A stretch of DNA of 64,000 nucleotides from Prostheceraeus crozeri (lineage: Eukaryota; Platyhelminthes; Polycladida; Euryleptidae): positions 1 through 64,000 of the forward strand of contig CAJQUW010013656.1 of assembly GCA_907163375.1 (NCBI GenBank), written 5' to 3'. Positions 22,245-33,749 of the stretch are shown here, piece by piece. Positions within the stretch are counted from its first letter, which is position 1, and each line of letters starts with the position of its first letter. The translations under genes were made by a program, and so were the position numbers. The notes beneath the pieces are model-generated. The model saw only the letters and a list, made by a program, of their open reading frames with translations. It made no database searches and had not been told where the DNA came from.

Positions 22245-24560
22245 AGTTAACATTACTACCTTTTGCTTCCGCATTTATGAAGCTTTCCACCTTGATAAGC
22301 AAATAGTATTTCCCGATTGTATTCACATTTTCCTATTCGATAGAAGTTTCAGTAGATTCAACATTCCAGAAAAATGAATTTGTTTGGATATTTCTCGAGA
22401 GCATAATTGAGTGAGATATCAGTCAGTAAAGTGTGACTTGTGAGTTTTGACCATTGATCATAGTGTCATACATTACTATGTTTACCATTCTTCCGTACCT
22501 GTATTAGCTAGATTAGAAGTTCTGGATTGTATCGTTGTGTATTTGCCTTTGTCAATGGCATTTACTTAAAACTCGATTATCAAGGCATGACTGTATAGAT
22601 TGGGCTCGGCTGATTGATGTCGGCCTGATGACATTCAATATTTGATCATATCTCTGCTTTCATATTGATTAAAACTTCATCGTCAATATATTTGCCTTTT
22701 GAAAAACAGAATTCAATTGCTTGAGCGAAAAAATGCAACTTGAATAACATTAATCCATAGGGACGGATTTTTCTATTACAATAAAATATATTTTCTGTGA
22801 TCTGCGTAGCATATATACGCTCGTATAATGTTAAATATGTTTATTGAAAAAAACTCGTCGGAATTATGCTTTGGTGAGTCAACTAAGAACACGTCGTAGG
22901 AGTGAGCTAGTTGTCGATCAAGGTACAGACTAGAATGGGCAATTACAAATATGCAATAATTTAATCATTCAAGTATCTAGATAAGGGATTTTCTGTTATA
23001 AAAAGTAGTGTTTCTGCTTTGAAACATACTCAATCATGTAATAGTAGTCAGTTGAGAACTCAAAAATTTGCCAAGTGGCAAAAGGGAATGCACGTACATA
23101 TTTTAAGGTGGGAAATTGAAGTAATGCTGTTGTTATTTCCTTATAAGCCAAGATATTTCTACGACTCAGCGTCGTTATCATCAGGGCACATATTATAAAA
23201 ATAAACTATTCAACAACATGAGCTCAAAATTTGAAAAGTTGAAGATATAAAAATAGATATTTGTAGCAATGGACTGTGGCTTTGTGAAATCATAGTTATG
23301 CGATACGGCAATAGCATGTGAGTGTTTCTAAAACTAAAAATAGAAGGATATATGATCGCCGATCACGGTCATGAAACAGATAGAACCGGGTTGGTATACA
23401 CCGATTGCAAAAAATATTCATCTTACTAGATAATTAATTACAGAATTATAATCATAATCATGAGACTTACAAAAGGTATAAAAAATTTATAAAATAGATC
23501 ACGAATCATTCATCAAAGTGACAATGAATGCTGCAGAAAGACCAATCTTTGAATTTTACAAAAAGAGGAAGGACTCAAATTTCATTTACCTCTTAAAATG
23601 AATTTCATAAAAAATGAAAGATCTGGATTCAAAGAAAGATGCACAAGCGATGAAATACTCCATCAACACGGCCTGAATTTCGACAGAATACTTCGTATGA
23701 ATGGATTTCCCTATGAAATTATACAGAAAAAAGAACGGGGAAAAATAAATCACTGAGGCAAGATGATATAATTTTGTTACCTTAAAATGATTACATTTGG
23801 GATGACATCTCAAACAGAATCAGAGGAATATTTGCCAAAGATAAGCTGATCAAAAATATTAATTATGGCTATTGATCAGTAAAATAGACTACTAGTTGAC
23901 TGCAACTAGTGATTCCGATAATAATTTGTTTGCATATTGTTCAAATGATGTAAACATGTAGGCCTATTGAAGGTCCGTTTTTTGCAGTTTGAGATCTCTT
24001 GCATTCGGTTTTTACGATCCTGTGCGAAACGGTATAAAACACTCATTCAGCTTATGGAGTTTTCTTCTGATTAAAGCAAATATATTACGGCACGATACGC
24101 TTCTTCCCTTTGAGTTATACAGAACATATTGCTAAAACCTGAAGTGAGTGCTTTAATTCGTTCTTTATTCAAATTTCAAACATGACCGACTTTCCGCACA
24201 ATAGTATAACCGCGTAAGAAAACTTTTGTTTGACGTACTTGTAGTAAATGACTATTCTTCACTAGGTGACATGTCACGCTCAATCACGCGTGAACCATCG
24301 CGTAATTACACTTGACCCTAAACATCCGTAGAACTACGCTTGAACCACGCTCAAATCAATAATTGTTTCATCACACACATAATCATCAACTAAGATGTTA
24401 CTAAGCTACTAGCATCATGGATTTCATTTCCGAACATGTCATGCGCAAAGATTCATGAAAGGGACGGAAAGTAGTCCAGACCACACATAAATTGCGCCAC
24501 AATCCAAAACATATTTCGCAGGTTCAATGTACAGGTCCCAGATAAATCTGGACTTTTAAT
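22245..24560. other. alpha-SNAP 3' UTR then non-coding DNA
   Basis: The first about 550 bp fit a 3' UTR ending near the AATAAA at 22780. Beyond that nothing gene-like was found; GTAGGCCTAT occurs at 23958. Confidence 0.5.
22780..22785 (+). terminator. Polyadenylation signal AATAAA
   Basis: A canonical AATAAA lies 536 nt after the alpha-SNAP stop, with TTTTCTGTGATCTGCG downstream. It is the first good signal on the strand and probably ends the transcript. Confidence 0.5.
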
Positions 24561-24675
24561 CATCTTTTCAACTATGATTGATTTTAATTGTAAGACCTAT
24601 CAAAACAGCTCCATTTAGTGCCAAAACACATTTATTTTGTAAAAACAAGACCAAAAAAAGTTATTTAAGTCAACT

Positions 24676-24974
24676 TCACTCAAAATGGCCGCCCTGGGCC
24701 TCCACTACCATCTCAAGGCGGTGCCTAAAGCTGGAGCAGGCCTTGGCCAGGGTTCCTCTGTCAATTTGTCTCATTTCCTGGACAATACTGCTCCTCAGAG
24801 CTCCCAAAGTGCTGTGAGGGTTATTGTTGACACCTGCTTCAACCACGCTCCACACGTAGTAGTCGAGAGGATTGCGGAGAGCTAGGAGGCCAGAGGTCGG
24901 GGGACCAGTGGTACGGGAAGTTCTCGTAGCACCAGGCCGGGGTCTTCCTTGCCTTGTGGGCTGGGCGGAGTCCT
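24676..24974 (-). pseudogene. Mariner transposase C-terminal part
   Basis: On the minus strand the frame reads REDSA (the site of the second catalytic Asp in QQDSAPAH-type mariners), then NPLDYYVWSVVEAGVNNNPH, then a C-terminal CSSFRHRLEMVVEAQGGHFE. This is the standard end of mariner transposases. The NSPDLNPLDY box is degenerate. The rest of the gene continues at 28264, with a 3.3-kb element sitting between the two halves. Confidence 0.82.
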
Positions 24975-25715
24975 CCCGGTGATAAATCACATCAGGGGCC
25001 CTTGACAGGTTTGCATTCAGGGGCCCCAACGGTGGAGTTCCGCAAGCTTTGATCAGGGCCCGTAGCGGTATTTAACCGCGTCCAATCTTAAAAAAGTAGG
25101 GTTATTTGTGCTGCTCATTATTCATTAATTAGTAGTATGTCAGTAGTATACCCTTTTTTAATTCTGATCTAAAAAATCCTACCCGACAACCGCACGTGAT
25201 TAGAGTTATGAAAACAGTTTGCATTCAGAATTTCTTTATATTTTTGAAGAAATCACGTTATATAAGTCATCACGTAAGATATCACGTACAAGTCATTCAC
25301 TGTCGGAATCCAATACACGTGGTCTTGACAGGTGGAGTGCTCATATCACTAGATTCCTGTTGCCTCTTTCTCCTTCCACCATACCGACTGTGGGCGTTCT
25401 TGAAGAACTTAGACACAGTCAGTTCGACCTCCTTGCAGGTTGTCTCAAATAGATCTGCAGATGACTCTGAAAGGAAAAAATGCCTGTTAAATTCACTGGT
25501 AGTTAAAATATATATTGAAGTCATATCTGAAGCACAGTGATGCACAAACAACAGGATTTTATGAAAAAAGCGCAAATCGACTTTCCGGAATCAATGAAAA
25601 ATAAATCAGCAAGGCACAATAAAATAATGCTTATTTACAATTCAATATTATTTGCAATTCAACCAGAGATTTCGACAGATATTCCATTGCTCACAATCAT
25701 GAGAAATAGTGGAGA

Positions 25716-25755
<40 letters not shown>
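25716..25755. repeat. (GT)n(GA)n microsatellite
   Basis: A run of GT repeats passes directly into GA repeats inside the 3.3-kb TIR element. Confidence 0.95.
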
Positions 25756-27635
25756 CGAGCAAAGAAATGACAATGACGCAAATAAAGAAAATCTACTATT
25801 TATTCATCGAGTATGATAACATAAGCTACAATGATTGATTTACTGTTTATTTAATTAAAAATTATTAAATATGGATATATTTCTTTGAAAAAATGAGATA
25901 TCAATTAAAAAAGAAATGAGGGCCAATGGAAAGGAATGACATTAACACACAAATAAAGTGTGGGTATCTATTTACTTTATTGATGGCATTAATTACATTT
26001 ATTCATTTATCAAATACTTAATGCTAATTAATTGAACATGCACAATTTTTATGAAAATCGATCAAATATTTAGAGATCTTATAAAATTTATTGAAATGTT
26101 TACATATTAACGTTTCATTATCAGCATGATATGTACGGAAATGACAGATTTTTTGCAATTTCCTAAGAACATTTTAATGACGGATCAGGTGGCTTTGACA
26201 AACACAATTTGAAAACAAGTTTGTAAAAGAATCGTTGCTCTTTAAAGAATGGACGAACATTACACTGCTCACTTAATGACATTTGCGGATGCAAGCATGT
26301 TCATTGCAGTTATTGAGTTATATTCTAAAATTCTTATAGCTATATGCATTATATTTTAAATTTTTTATCTTCTTTCGTGCAGATAGTGGAACACATGTAA
26401 TATAGATCACTCAAAGTAACACAGACAAATAAAATGAATAAACTACGTAACGTATATTGTTATGGATAAAAAAATTGCTTACAACTTGTATGTAGGCAAC
26501 CCACTTTGTACATTCATCTAATTTGATCAAGAATTGTGTGACAAAAACCTCTTTCATTAATTTTTGATGCTGTACTACAAGCATTTTGAAAATTCTTACA
26601 AAAACGTTCACCGGATCACAATTCACCGGTAGTTAGACCATAAACTCCAGTCTGACAGGACATTTATCAAACTTAACAAATTTAAATGAAAAGGAAGTCA
26701 GTGAATAACCATGCCAAAGTGTTTGGTTCAAGCTCTCTTCTATGTTACTTATTAGTTTGCATGCTTGAATTTACTGTTTACCTTAACTACGATTCACTTG
26801 TCTGACGATGATTTCGAAATATATATTACAAAAAGAAAAATATTCTAACCTTGAACATAACATCAGTTTACTTGGTTCTTCCCACATAATACCTACAAGT
26901 CAAGCCAAGGCATCTTCACCCTAATGAAACTTTATTTAGCAATAATGAGCTCATGCAATGCTGTTGCAATTATCAAAATAAACATCTCACCTGTAGCGGG
27001 TCCAAATCTTGATCAATGTTGCATTCTCTTTGACTTTAGAGCAATAATCAATATCACATGAATTTGATGGTTTTCAGCGAACATATAGAGACACTGCAGT
27101 ACGTACTTCACTGAGTCAGCAATTAAATGCGAATCAAGACGTGTCCTGTAGATGAAGATATACCAGAGATTGTTTCCAAACTGTAGGCATAATTGAATTA
27201 TGACAGAATTCCTCTGAATGTCAAAAGCACAAATTGCTGACTTGAATCGCCGTTAAAAGTCTTATAAATTCGCAAGTTTGAGACTGCAGATAGTGATGCC
27301 GGCGAGTTTGCTGACTGATATGCGTACAGCCACATATTACGATGCAGTGGGAGACGGGAGTCGACTGCAGCAAACAATTAAATGACGCCTGCTTGATAAA
27401 CATTACCAGCTCGCATCCTCTCTGTCATGTGACTCATGGAATGAAGGTCGGTTCAGCAGGCGAGCGACGGGGAACTATTTCATATAGTGAATCGGTGTGC
27501 GCAGACGAGTCTTACGTAATTGTAGGACCAAAAGGCATCTGAACAGCATTATGACTTCCCATATGTTCCAGCTAGGATATCATTTAAGATAAGTTTCTGA
27601 ATGGATAAAAAGGATACAAGAAAATGAATAAATGA

Positions 27636-27692
27636 ATTACGAGAGAGAGCAAAGAGAGAGTGAGTGAGTGAGAGAGAAGAGAAGAGAAGAAG
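27636..27692. repeat. GA-rich simple repeat
   Basis: GAGA, GTGA and GAAGA units alternate over about 57 bp. The open frame on the minus strand here is a by-product. Confidence 0.8.
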
Positions 27693-28263
27693 GAATATGT
27701 CTGTGCTTCGTGCATTGTGCCGTCCTATCAAAAACGAATAATTAAGAGACGGAGTAGATTGAACTAAATATTCCTTTTGCAGGTGTATAGATCACATGAC
27801 CGCAATTAATTTCCAAATTTTCTATCTATTAATGAATCATGTGTCCTATCTTGCAGACATCTTTTCATAATGTTGTTTTACATAGAATAGCATGTAATTT
27901 TACGTGACCCAAAAGTTGTATGGTAAAATTACATTGCAGAGTCTGTCAAATTACAGAAAGTAGGAAGTGGCACATAACTAAGGAAGCATGTGAATGATGT
28001 GTGTGGAGCTGCAGCATCATCTAGTGTAATCAGGGCATACCCTGAACATGGCCTGAAATTATATTGCCCTAAGGTTACCCTAATCTTGCCCTGACATCGA
28101 ATTTTGAGAAAACTTGCTCGTTATTGATTTTCTCAGGGAAATTATCAAAAATCTTGTCATTTACAAAGACAAAGAGCCTATTTTGAAAATTTATTGTTGC
28201 CCTAGTTTTGCCCGAGTGCCCTAAAGGGCCCCGTCAGGGACCCTGACATCATTTATCACCGGG

Positions 28264-28405
28264 CTGCTGAAACACGTAGTCTCTCCCGTTGGCGACTTGA
28301 TCCATCCAGGGCTTCACCACCGAGTCCAGGACGTCGATGTAGGCATCCGCGTTGAGGCGCAGTCCCTTCTCAAAGAAGTGAGGCCCCAAGTAGCACAGCC
28401 CAGTC
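28264..28405 (-). pseudogene. Mariner transposase middle part
   Basis: The minus strand reads NADAYIDVLDSVVKPWMDQV then NGRDYVFQQ, the conserved stretch just before the second catalytic Asp of mariner transposases. It breaks off at the TIR of the 3.3-kb element and continues in the piece at 24974. Upstream of about 28405 the similarity is lost, so the N-terminal third of the transposase is missing. Confidence 0.78.
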
Positions 28406-28660
28406 GGCCCCAACATGGGAAGATACCGTTTGGCCCAATGGCCCCGTGGGCTACCCGAATGTTAGCAGGTGCCGGCCAACATCAGGAAATGGCCGTTTTA
28501 GACTAGTTAATCCCACGTAAGCCCTTATGCACCGGCGTGTAAACGACGTTGGCCCAGCAAAAGTTGCCCAATGTTGCCACAAAATACCCATCGTCAGCGC
28601 GCATGCATTTAACGTGCACGCAGCGGCTCCACACCGAGCCGACGCCGAAATGAGGTGCTA

Positions 28661-29003
28661 CCCATGAAGTGCCGACTCGGGTGCGTCAATCTTGCGATTT
28701 TCTTTTCTGCAGTACCGCATTAGTTCCATTCCCGATTATCTACCTGGTCCACAGCAACAATGCCGTGACAGTAGTTATGGCGATACATATAATAGCTGTG
28801 CTACTGATGTACACATCCCCGTTTCTCTGGCTCAAAATATGGCGGGGGATGTGTACATCAATAGCGTAGCTATTATATGTATCGCCATAACTAGTGTTAC
28901 GGCATTGTTGCTGTGGCCAAGATAGATAATCGGGAATTGAACTAATGCGGTACTGCAGAAAAGAAAATCGCAAGATTGACGCACGCGTGTCGCACTTCAT
29001 GGG
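28661..29003. repeat. Foldback (snapback) element with about 155-bp arms
   Basis: The left arm begins CCCATGAAGTGC and the right arm ends GCACTTCATGGG. The arms pair along almost their whole length around a loop of about 24 bp near 28825-28848. Such long-armed MITE-like units come from DNA transposons. The two open frames over the arms are mirror images of one another, as expected for a palindrome, and not genes. Flanks are TA and AT. Confidence 0.85.
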
Positions 29004-29545
29004 ATAATCAAGCTGACTGCAATTCAAAACTCCCTTCCTGATTTAATCGGTTAAACTTACGAAGCGGATAGCTGTGCTGTTTGTGAGATAAAATACAATT
29101 CTGAAGATCAAATGTGTATGTTCTCATCATAAAAGGGGACTGAAACAATCGCATAATCACACAAGTATTAAAATCTGATACAGAATTACATGATATGACA
29201 CTTGCCAAAATGAACACGCTGAATTTTATTTAGACATCAAACACAGAGATTCTAGAATAAATTATCTATATGTATATACAGCACTTATTAGAAATATCTG
29301 ATGACCTAGTTTTCCAACAACCAATATAATCACTTAAAAATGAAAGAAATAGCTAAATAGCTATGAGCATGACTGCAGTTGGCCATCCTTTCCTGCATTA
29401 GCATAAATAAATTGACACTGCCATCAGTGCTGCATCGGAGAAACTCGGAGGCTTTTGCAGAAAAGGATCAATTAGCTCTTCAAAGGCAATCCTCCATCTG
29501 AAAAATCCAACCTCTAGCAGACAGAAAATTTTAAAATGCTAATAA
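29004..29545. other. Non-coding stretch
   Basis: Nothing recognisable on either strand. Confidence 0.45.
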
Positions 29546-29606
29546 GAACTAACTAACTATTGACTGTTGACTGTGAACTAACTGTTGACTGTTGAACTAA
29601 CTGTTG
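29546..29606. repeat. GTTGAACTAACT-type short tandem repeat
   Basis: Units of AACTAACT and TTGACTGTTGA alternate just before the Penelope-like RT frame; the first residues of that frame come from this repeat. Confidence 0.7.
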
Positions 29607-30604
29607 AATTATTAGATAGTTTAAATAAACTCACGTACTCTCGTAGTGAGAATATAACCTTTGCTTCTCTTGATGTGCGTAATCTCTATAATAATATTCC
29701 CTTGGTAGATGGTATTCAAATCGTCTTAGATTTTGCTAAAACCCACTGGCATAAAGTGAATAATTATGGTTTCAATACTGACGATCTTTCAGTATTCCTG
29801 AATTTTGTCTGTTTTAATTATGAAGTGACATACAACAATAAGATCTACTTACAAACCCAAGGTTGCCCGATGGGTGCACATTTTGCCCCTCCTTTCGCTA
29901 TTATTTTTATGCATCACATAGAAACATTAGCTTTGCAACGCCTACGCGATAATCACTACATATGTCCTCCTGTATACTATCGGTATATTGATGACATAAT
30001 TTTCGGGCCTTTTTCTATCGATAGTCCTAATTTCTCAATAGTTTTGGATACTTTTAATTCTGTGAATGAACAAATAAAATTCACTTTAGAAGTTCCTAAT
30101 AACAAGATTTTAAATTTCCTGGACGTTAGCATTTCGGTTACTGACACTGTCCATTATTCTTGGTATTCTAAGGACTGTCATTCAGGAATCACCTTAAAAG
30201 CTGATAGTTGGGTACCTTCCGTAGTAAAAACTAACTTTATTCATAATAGTATTAGCAGATGAAAATTCGTTCCTCCAACTCTCAAAATTTTGATAAATCT
30301 CTAAATATTTTACATAACAGATTTCTAAATAACGGTTTGAAAACTGATGTCAAACAAGTCAATGTCCCAAATGTTAAGAAGAATGAACATAATAACTCCG
30401 TTGCCTATCTCAAAATGGATTTTATAAGTGATAGTTGTTCTCGTAAATTAAATAGACTAACTAAAAAGTACGAGTTACCAGTCAATGTTGTTAGCAAACC
30501 TGGAAACTGTTTAAGTTCTTGTTTTTCTCCCGAGCTTGTTAAGGATACTTACTTGGTCTTGTAAAATTTGTGGGAAATTACCTAAATACCAGTCTTGTAA
30601 TATG
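29606..30604 (+). pseudogene. Penelope-like element reverse transcriptase, 3' truncated
   Basis: The frame shows Penelope-type RT blocks: FASLDVRNLYNNIPL (the block with the first catalytic Asp), QGCPMGAHFAPPFAIIFM, YYRYIDDIIF (the YxDD box) and KILNFLDVSI. A following segment with RLTKKYELPVNV and a CLSSCFSPEL motif fits the RT-endonuclease linker, in a frame offset by an ATGA junction near 30259. The GIY-YIG endonuclease is absent because a Polinton end begins at 30605. The 5' part is also missing. Confidence 0.8.
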
Positions 30605-30655
30605 AGTAGTAAGTAAAACTCCACTTCTGGACCGCGCAAGATGGCCGCCGTCGCT

Positions 30656-30925
30656 GACGTCCCCCCCTCCTGTCCGTCGAGTCGGTCGTGGTGTGCCGCC
30701 GTGTTGCTTCGAGTCTGACGTCCCCCCTTCCTGTCCGTCGAGTCGGTCGTGGTGTGGCGTCGTGTTGCTTCGAGTCTGACGTCCCCCCCTCCTGTCCGGC
30801 CGTCGTATAGCGCGCGGTGATGTGCTGTCCAGGTTGGCGTGGTGGGCCGGCCAGGTTGGCGTGGCGTGCCGGCCAGGTTGGCGTGGCGTGCCGGCCAGGT
30901 TGGCGTGGTGTGCCGGCCAGGTTGG
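30656..30925. repeat. Tandem subrepeats inside Polinton terminus
   Basis: About 64-bp units (GACGTCCCCCC...GTCCGTCGAGTCGGTCGTGG) occur nearly three times, followed by about 18-bp units GCCGGCCAGGTTGGCGTG in four to five copies. The same small unit appears in fewer copies at 33925-33970, so copy number varies between termini. Confidence 0.85.
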
Positions 30926-31789
30926 GAGGGTGGAATGTGGTAGCTCACCTGAAAAAATCCTAAGTGTCAGAGTGACTTTGTACGGACAAAATTTCGAAAA
31001 TTTTCCAAATTGTGGCATTTCGACCTGGGACCTTCACCAAAGTTTGTTTCATCAAATTTCACTGATCCCCCCCCCCCCCGACAGCAATCTTCTAACTTTG
31101 GTTCTAGTGGACGGATTTTGTCTTACAGCTACTCGTTTGAAAGAGGAGAAAAAACTGCTCGACGTCATTTTTGCCGCGAGTCAATCGGACCAGCCGTTCA
31201 AAAGTTAGAGCTGTTACAAGATTTTAGGTCGGATCTCACCTGAAAAAATCCTAAGTGTCAGAGTGACTTTGTATGGACAAAATTTTGAAAATTTTCCAAA
31301 GTGTGGCATTTCGACCTGGGACCTTCACCAAAACATTTTTCATCAAATTTCACTGACCCCCCCCCCCGACAGCAATCTTCTAACTTTGGTTCTAGTGGAC
31401 GGATTTTGTCTTACAGCTACTCGTTTGAAAGAGGAGAGGACGACCTGGGACCTTCACCAAAACATTTTTCATCAAATTTCTCTGAACGAGGGGGGAGGGG
31501 GGTGTCAGTAAAATTTGCTGAAAAAGGTTTGGTAAAGGTCCCAGGTCGAAATTCGGAAGTTTTAAATTTTTCAAAATTTTCACCACACTGGAGCTCTCAC
31601 ACTTAGGAATTTTTTCACTTGTGGCATGTTACATGGACATGTGCTGACGGACAAACTTCCCATGGTCATATGAGAATGGTTCAGGTGTCATATGATAGAG
31701 AATGATGAGACGAATCGTTTGCAACAAACCGCATGTCGCTACGATGAATACTTTCGGAGATAGAGCCATTTTAAGTTTTCTTCCGAGCA

Positions 31790-31797
31790 TATATAAA
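31790..31797 (+). promoter_or_regulatory. TATA box in lone Polinton end
   Basis: TATATAAA followed by CCCCCGACAA is identical in context to the box at 35613 that precedes the first Polinton gene. Here no gene follows. Confidence 0.6.
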
Positions 31798-32325
31798 CCC
31801 CCGACAACGTAAGTCTGATCACTTCATCGAAAGACGAGGTAAGCGACGGTCGTCGCTCTGAGCTCCCGATATCGGGTGTTTCAAAGGACTCTATCTTTTG
31901 AAGTAGGCAAGCTATCTTCTTACTTCAAAGTTTGTATGATAGACTTTGATAGTGTCTTTACTACTGGTATAGAAAAACAAACTGTTGAATTCAAATAAAA
32001 CTAAACAGCTGATATATTTTAATGATGAAATAGAAAAGTGCCATCAAAGTCTTTGATGCTAGAGTGGTACATGTAACCGCGAAGTTAAGCCAATTAACAT
32101 GTGATGAAGATGGATTCCCTGCAGTTCTAAACATTTAAAATTCTACTTAAGTTAAGGATTTCATATAATTTGAATTATTATCTAAATTCAAATAACAAAG
32201 AAAAAGTCATTAAGTTTTAAGAAGTTAAATCCAGACTGCATCATAAAACGCGCAAAAATCGAAATTCAAATTTCGCGCCAATTTCGAAAAATCAAATTTC
32301 GCGCCAAATTTAAATTTAAAGGCAT

Positions 32326-32376
32326 CTAGGGTTAGGGCTAGGTTTAGGGTTAAGGTTAGGGTTAGGGTTAGGTTTT
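32326..32376. repeat. Degenerate interstitial TTAGGG repeat
   Basis: About eight units of TTAGGG and near variants (CTAGGG, TTTAGGG, TTAAGG) in tandem. This is telomere-type sequence at an internal site, just past the lone Polinton end. Confidence 0.8.
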
Positions 32377-32419
32377 AGTTATGCAAAAAAGAATAGCTAT
32401 GGCACCCGGAGCCCATGGC

Positions 32420-32510
32420 TAAATAAATTTTCGCGAAGCGCACTCGAAAATTTATTTACCCTATAATCCGAAAAATTTCGAGGGCGCGAAGCGCCCGAGA
32501 AATTTTCAGG
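32420..32510. repeat. Two adjacent perfect or near-perfect hairpins
   Basis: TAAATAAATTTTCG pairs with CGAAAATTTATTTA around a short GC-rich loop. Then AAATTTCGAGGGCGC-GAA-GCGCCCGAGAAATTT folds with one mismatch. Both carry a GCGAAGCGC-like centre. The arrangement may be the end structure of an unknown element. Confidence 0.6.
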
Positions 32511-32659
32511 CCCCCCCCCGCCGTGTATGAAGTGTATGAAGGTCAAAGGTCAAGGTCAAGTTCATGTGGAGGTTTATGCATTATGGTCATTTCGAGTGAT
32601 CAAACTTTAACTTTGAAAATTTTAAAAAACTTGAAAACTTAGTTATTTTTGAGAAAAAC

Positions 32660-33005
32660 CTTAGATTTTTTCCAGTTGCATACACCTGCATACAACAAGG
32701 AATTTTTCATTGAATAGGTACATATTTTATATCATTCGAAAGCTCTTTTCATTCTGATTCCAATGACGTATTGTATGCAATATGTATGACACCATCCGAA
32801 GCAGCTATAGCCCTTTGAAAGATAGGTAGAATTTAGTTGAGAAACTTAGAAATTTGAAATCATAAATTTTTCTTCCTGCATACACTTGCATACAACAGGG
32901 ATTTCTTCATCGAATGGGTATATACCTTATATCATTAGAAAGGTCTTTTCATTTTCTAGCTAATGATGTATTGTATGCAATATGTATGATATCATCCTAA
33001 GGTGA
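32660..33005. repeat. Diverged direct duplication, about 200-bp period
   Basis: Copy one (about 32668-32810) and copy two (about 32868-33002) share TGCATACA(C/A)(C/T)TGCATACAACA and the 15-mer ATTGTATGCAATATG, among others. There is no coding pattern. Confidence 0.7.
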
Positions 33006-33359
33006 AAAAAGCTTTCAAAAACACCGTAAATCTATTCAAACTTTCATCCAATTTGACTATCATTTGAATTACACATTAATATTCTTTCTTTTGTTTTTTG
33101 ATTTCATGATCCACTAATTCTCAACGAAACTGTTCAGTGACCATTTTGTTTTGCAGATTTTTATCATATAACTTAATATTTGTGTATTTTGGAACCAATT
33201 CATTTTTTTGCAAATGTTGTTGTAATTAATATCGTGATTTAATTTTATGCATTTATGCAAAGACCTTTCCGTTTTTCTATATTGACTTTTTTCTTCTGGC
33301 GATATTGTTCCCAAGATGATAAAAGAATGCCATTTGATGGTAAAGTAACTCATATTTTG

Positions 33360-33402
33360 CGACGTTTCGGACGGTAACGACCTGTCCATTTTCAAGCTAT
33401 AA
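33360..33402 (-). ncRNA. Degenerate hammerhead-ribozyme-like motif
   Basis: On the minus strand TTGAAAATGGAC...GTCCGAAACGTC has a GGAC/GTCC stem II and the invariant GAAAC-GTC core. The CTGATGA box is reduced to TTGAAAA. Penelope-like elements carry hammerheads in their terminal repeats, so this may be a remnant of one on the minus strand. Activity is unlikely with this core. Confidence 0.28.
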
Positions 33403-33749
33403 ATAACAAAATGCTGCAAATGAGATTTGAAATCTCTAAACTATGCATTTAAGCAGCGAAGACAAAATGATTAGATCATGGACATCTTAGCGAAAGCAAA
33501 ATTATCAAACGTGCTGATATCAATAACATACATGAAGATATCGTCTGAGTCAATAGTTATAGCACATTCAGATGCCTAGTGAGTCCTTTATCCTTAACAT
33601 TGAGAGATGGGCATCATTCCTTTATCAAAATGGCCTCGGCGATTTGAAGGCTGTTTGTCTCTGGGAATCTTGTCAGTACTTTCATTCTATCTATAATCTG
33701 TCTCGGTTTGATGTTATGTTGTTCAATTGAGTGATTTTTGATGGATCCA

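Larger units (their letters stand above)
24975..28263. mobile_element. 3.3-kb TIR element of unknown family inserted in mariner
   Basis: The left end CCCGGTGATAAATCACATCA (24975) and the right end, read inverted from 28263, CCCGGTGATAAATGATGTCA, agree over about 34 bp with few mismatches; both continue into CAGGG(G/T)CCCT. Mariner coding sequence resumes on both sides, and AG at each junction is a candidate 2-bp target duplication. GGGCCC- and CCCTGA-type motifs repeat just inside both ends. No transposase is visible in the interior, so the element looks non-autonomous. I cannot assign it to a known superfamily. Confidence 0.65.
30605..31975. mobile_element. Lone left end of a second Polinton
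   Basis: It starts AGTAGTAAG like the Polinton at 33750 and shares GCGCAAGATGGCCGCCGTCG about 30 bp in. It also shares the terminal-repeat core (CTCACCTGAAAAAATCCTAAG, GACCTGGGACCTT) and the whole promoter segment 31570-31970, which is near-identical to 35395-35785. After about 31975 the similarity stops and no Polinton gene follows, so only the end remains. It interrupts the Penelope-like element. Its near-identity to the other copy in the promoter segment suggests a recent origin. Confidence 0.75.
31976..33749. other. Non-coding stretch between two Polinton ends
   Basis: It contains an interstitial telomere-like tract, GC-rich hairpins, a diverged duplication and a hammerhead-like motif (listed separately). 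No gene is evident. Confidence 0.5.

Noticed and set aside
25297-25575. Minus-strand frame of 92 codons inside the 3.3-kb TIR element
   Set aside because: No similarity to a transposase or any other family; composition is non-coding-like.
28740-29027. Two open frames with similar translated products on opposite strands
   Set aside because: They are mirror images caused by the foldback arms at 28661-29003.
30511-31606. Several Pro/His/Arg- and Gly-rich open frames on both strands
   Set aside because: They lie in tandem subrepeats and terminal-repeat units of the lone Polinton end, and the frames mirror the repeat period. No domain pattern.
32271-32305. Two TTTCGCGCC sites resembling E2F binding sites
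   Set aside because: They are short and sit in a repetitive AT-rich area with no gene or promoter nearby, so a regulatory claim is not supported.
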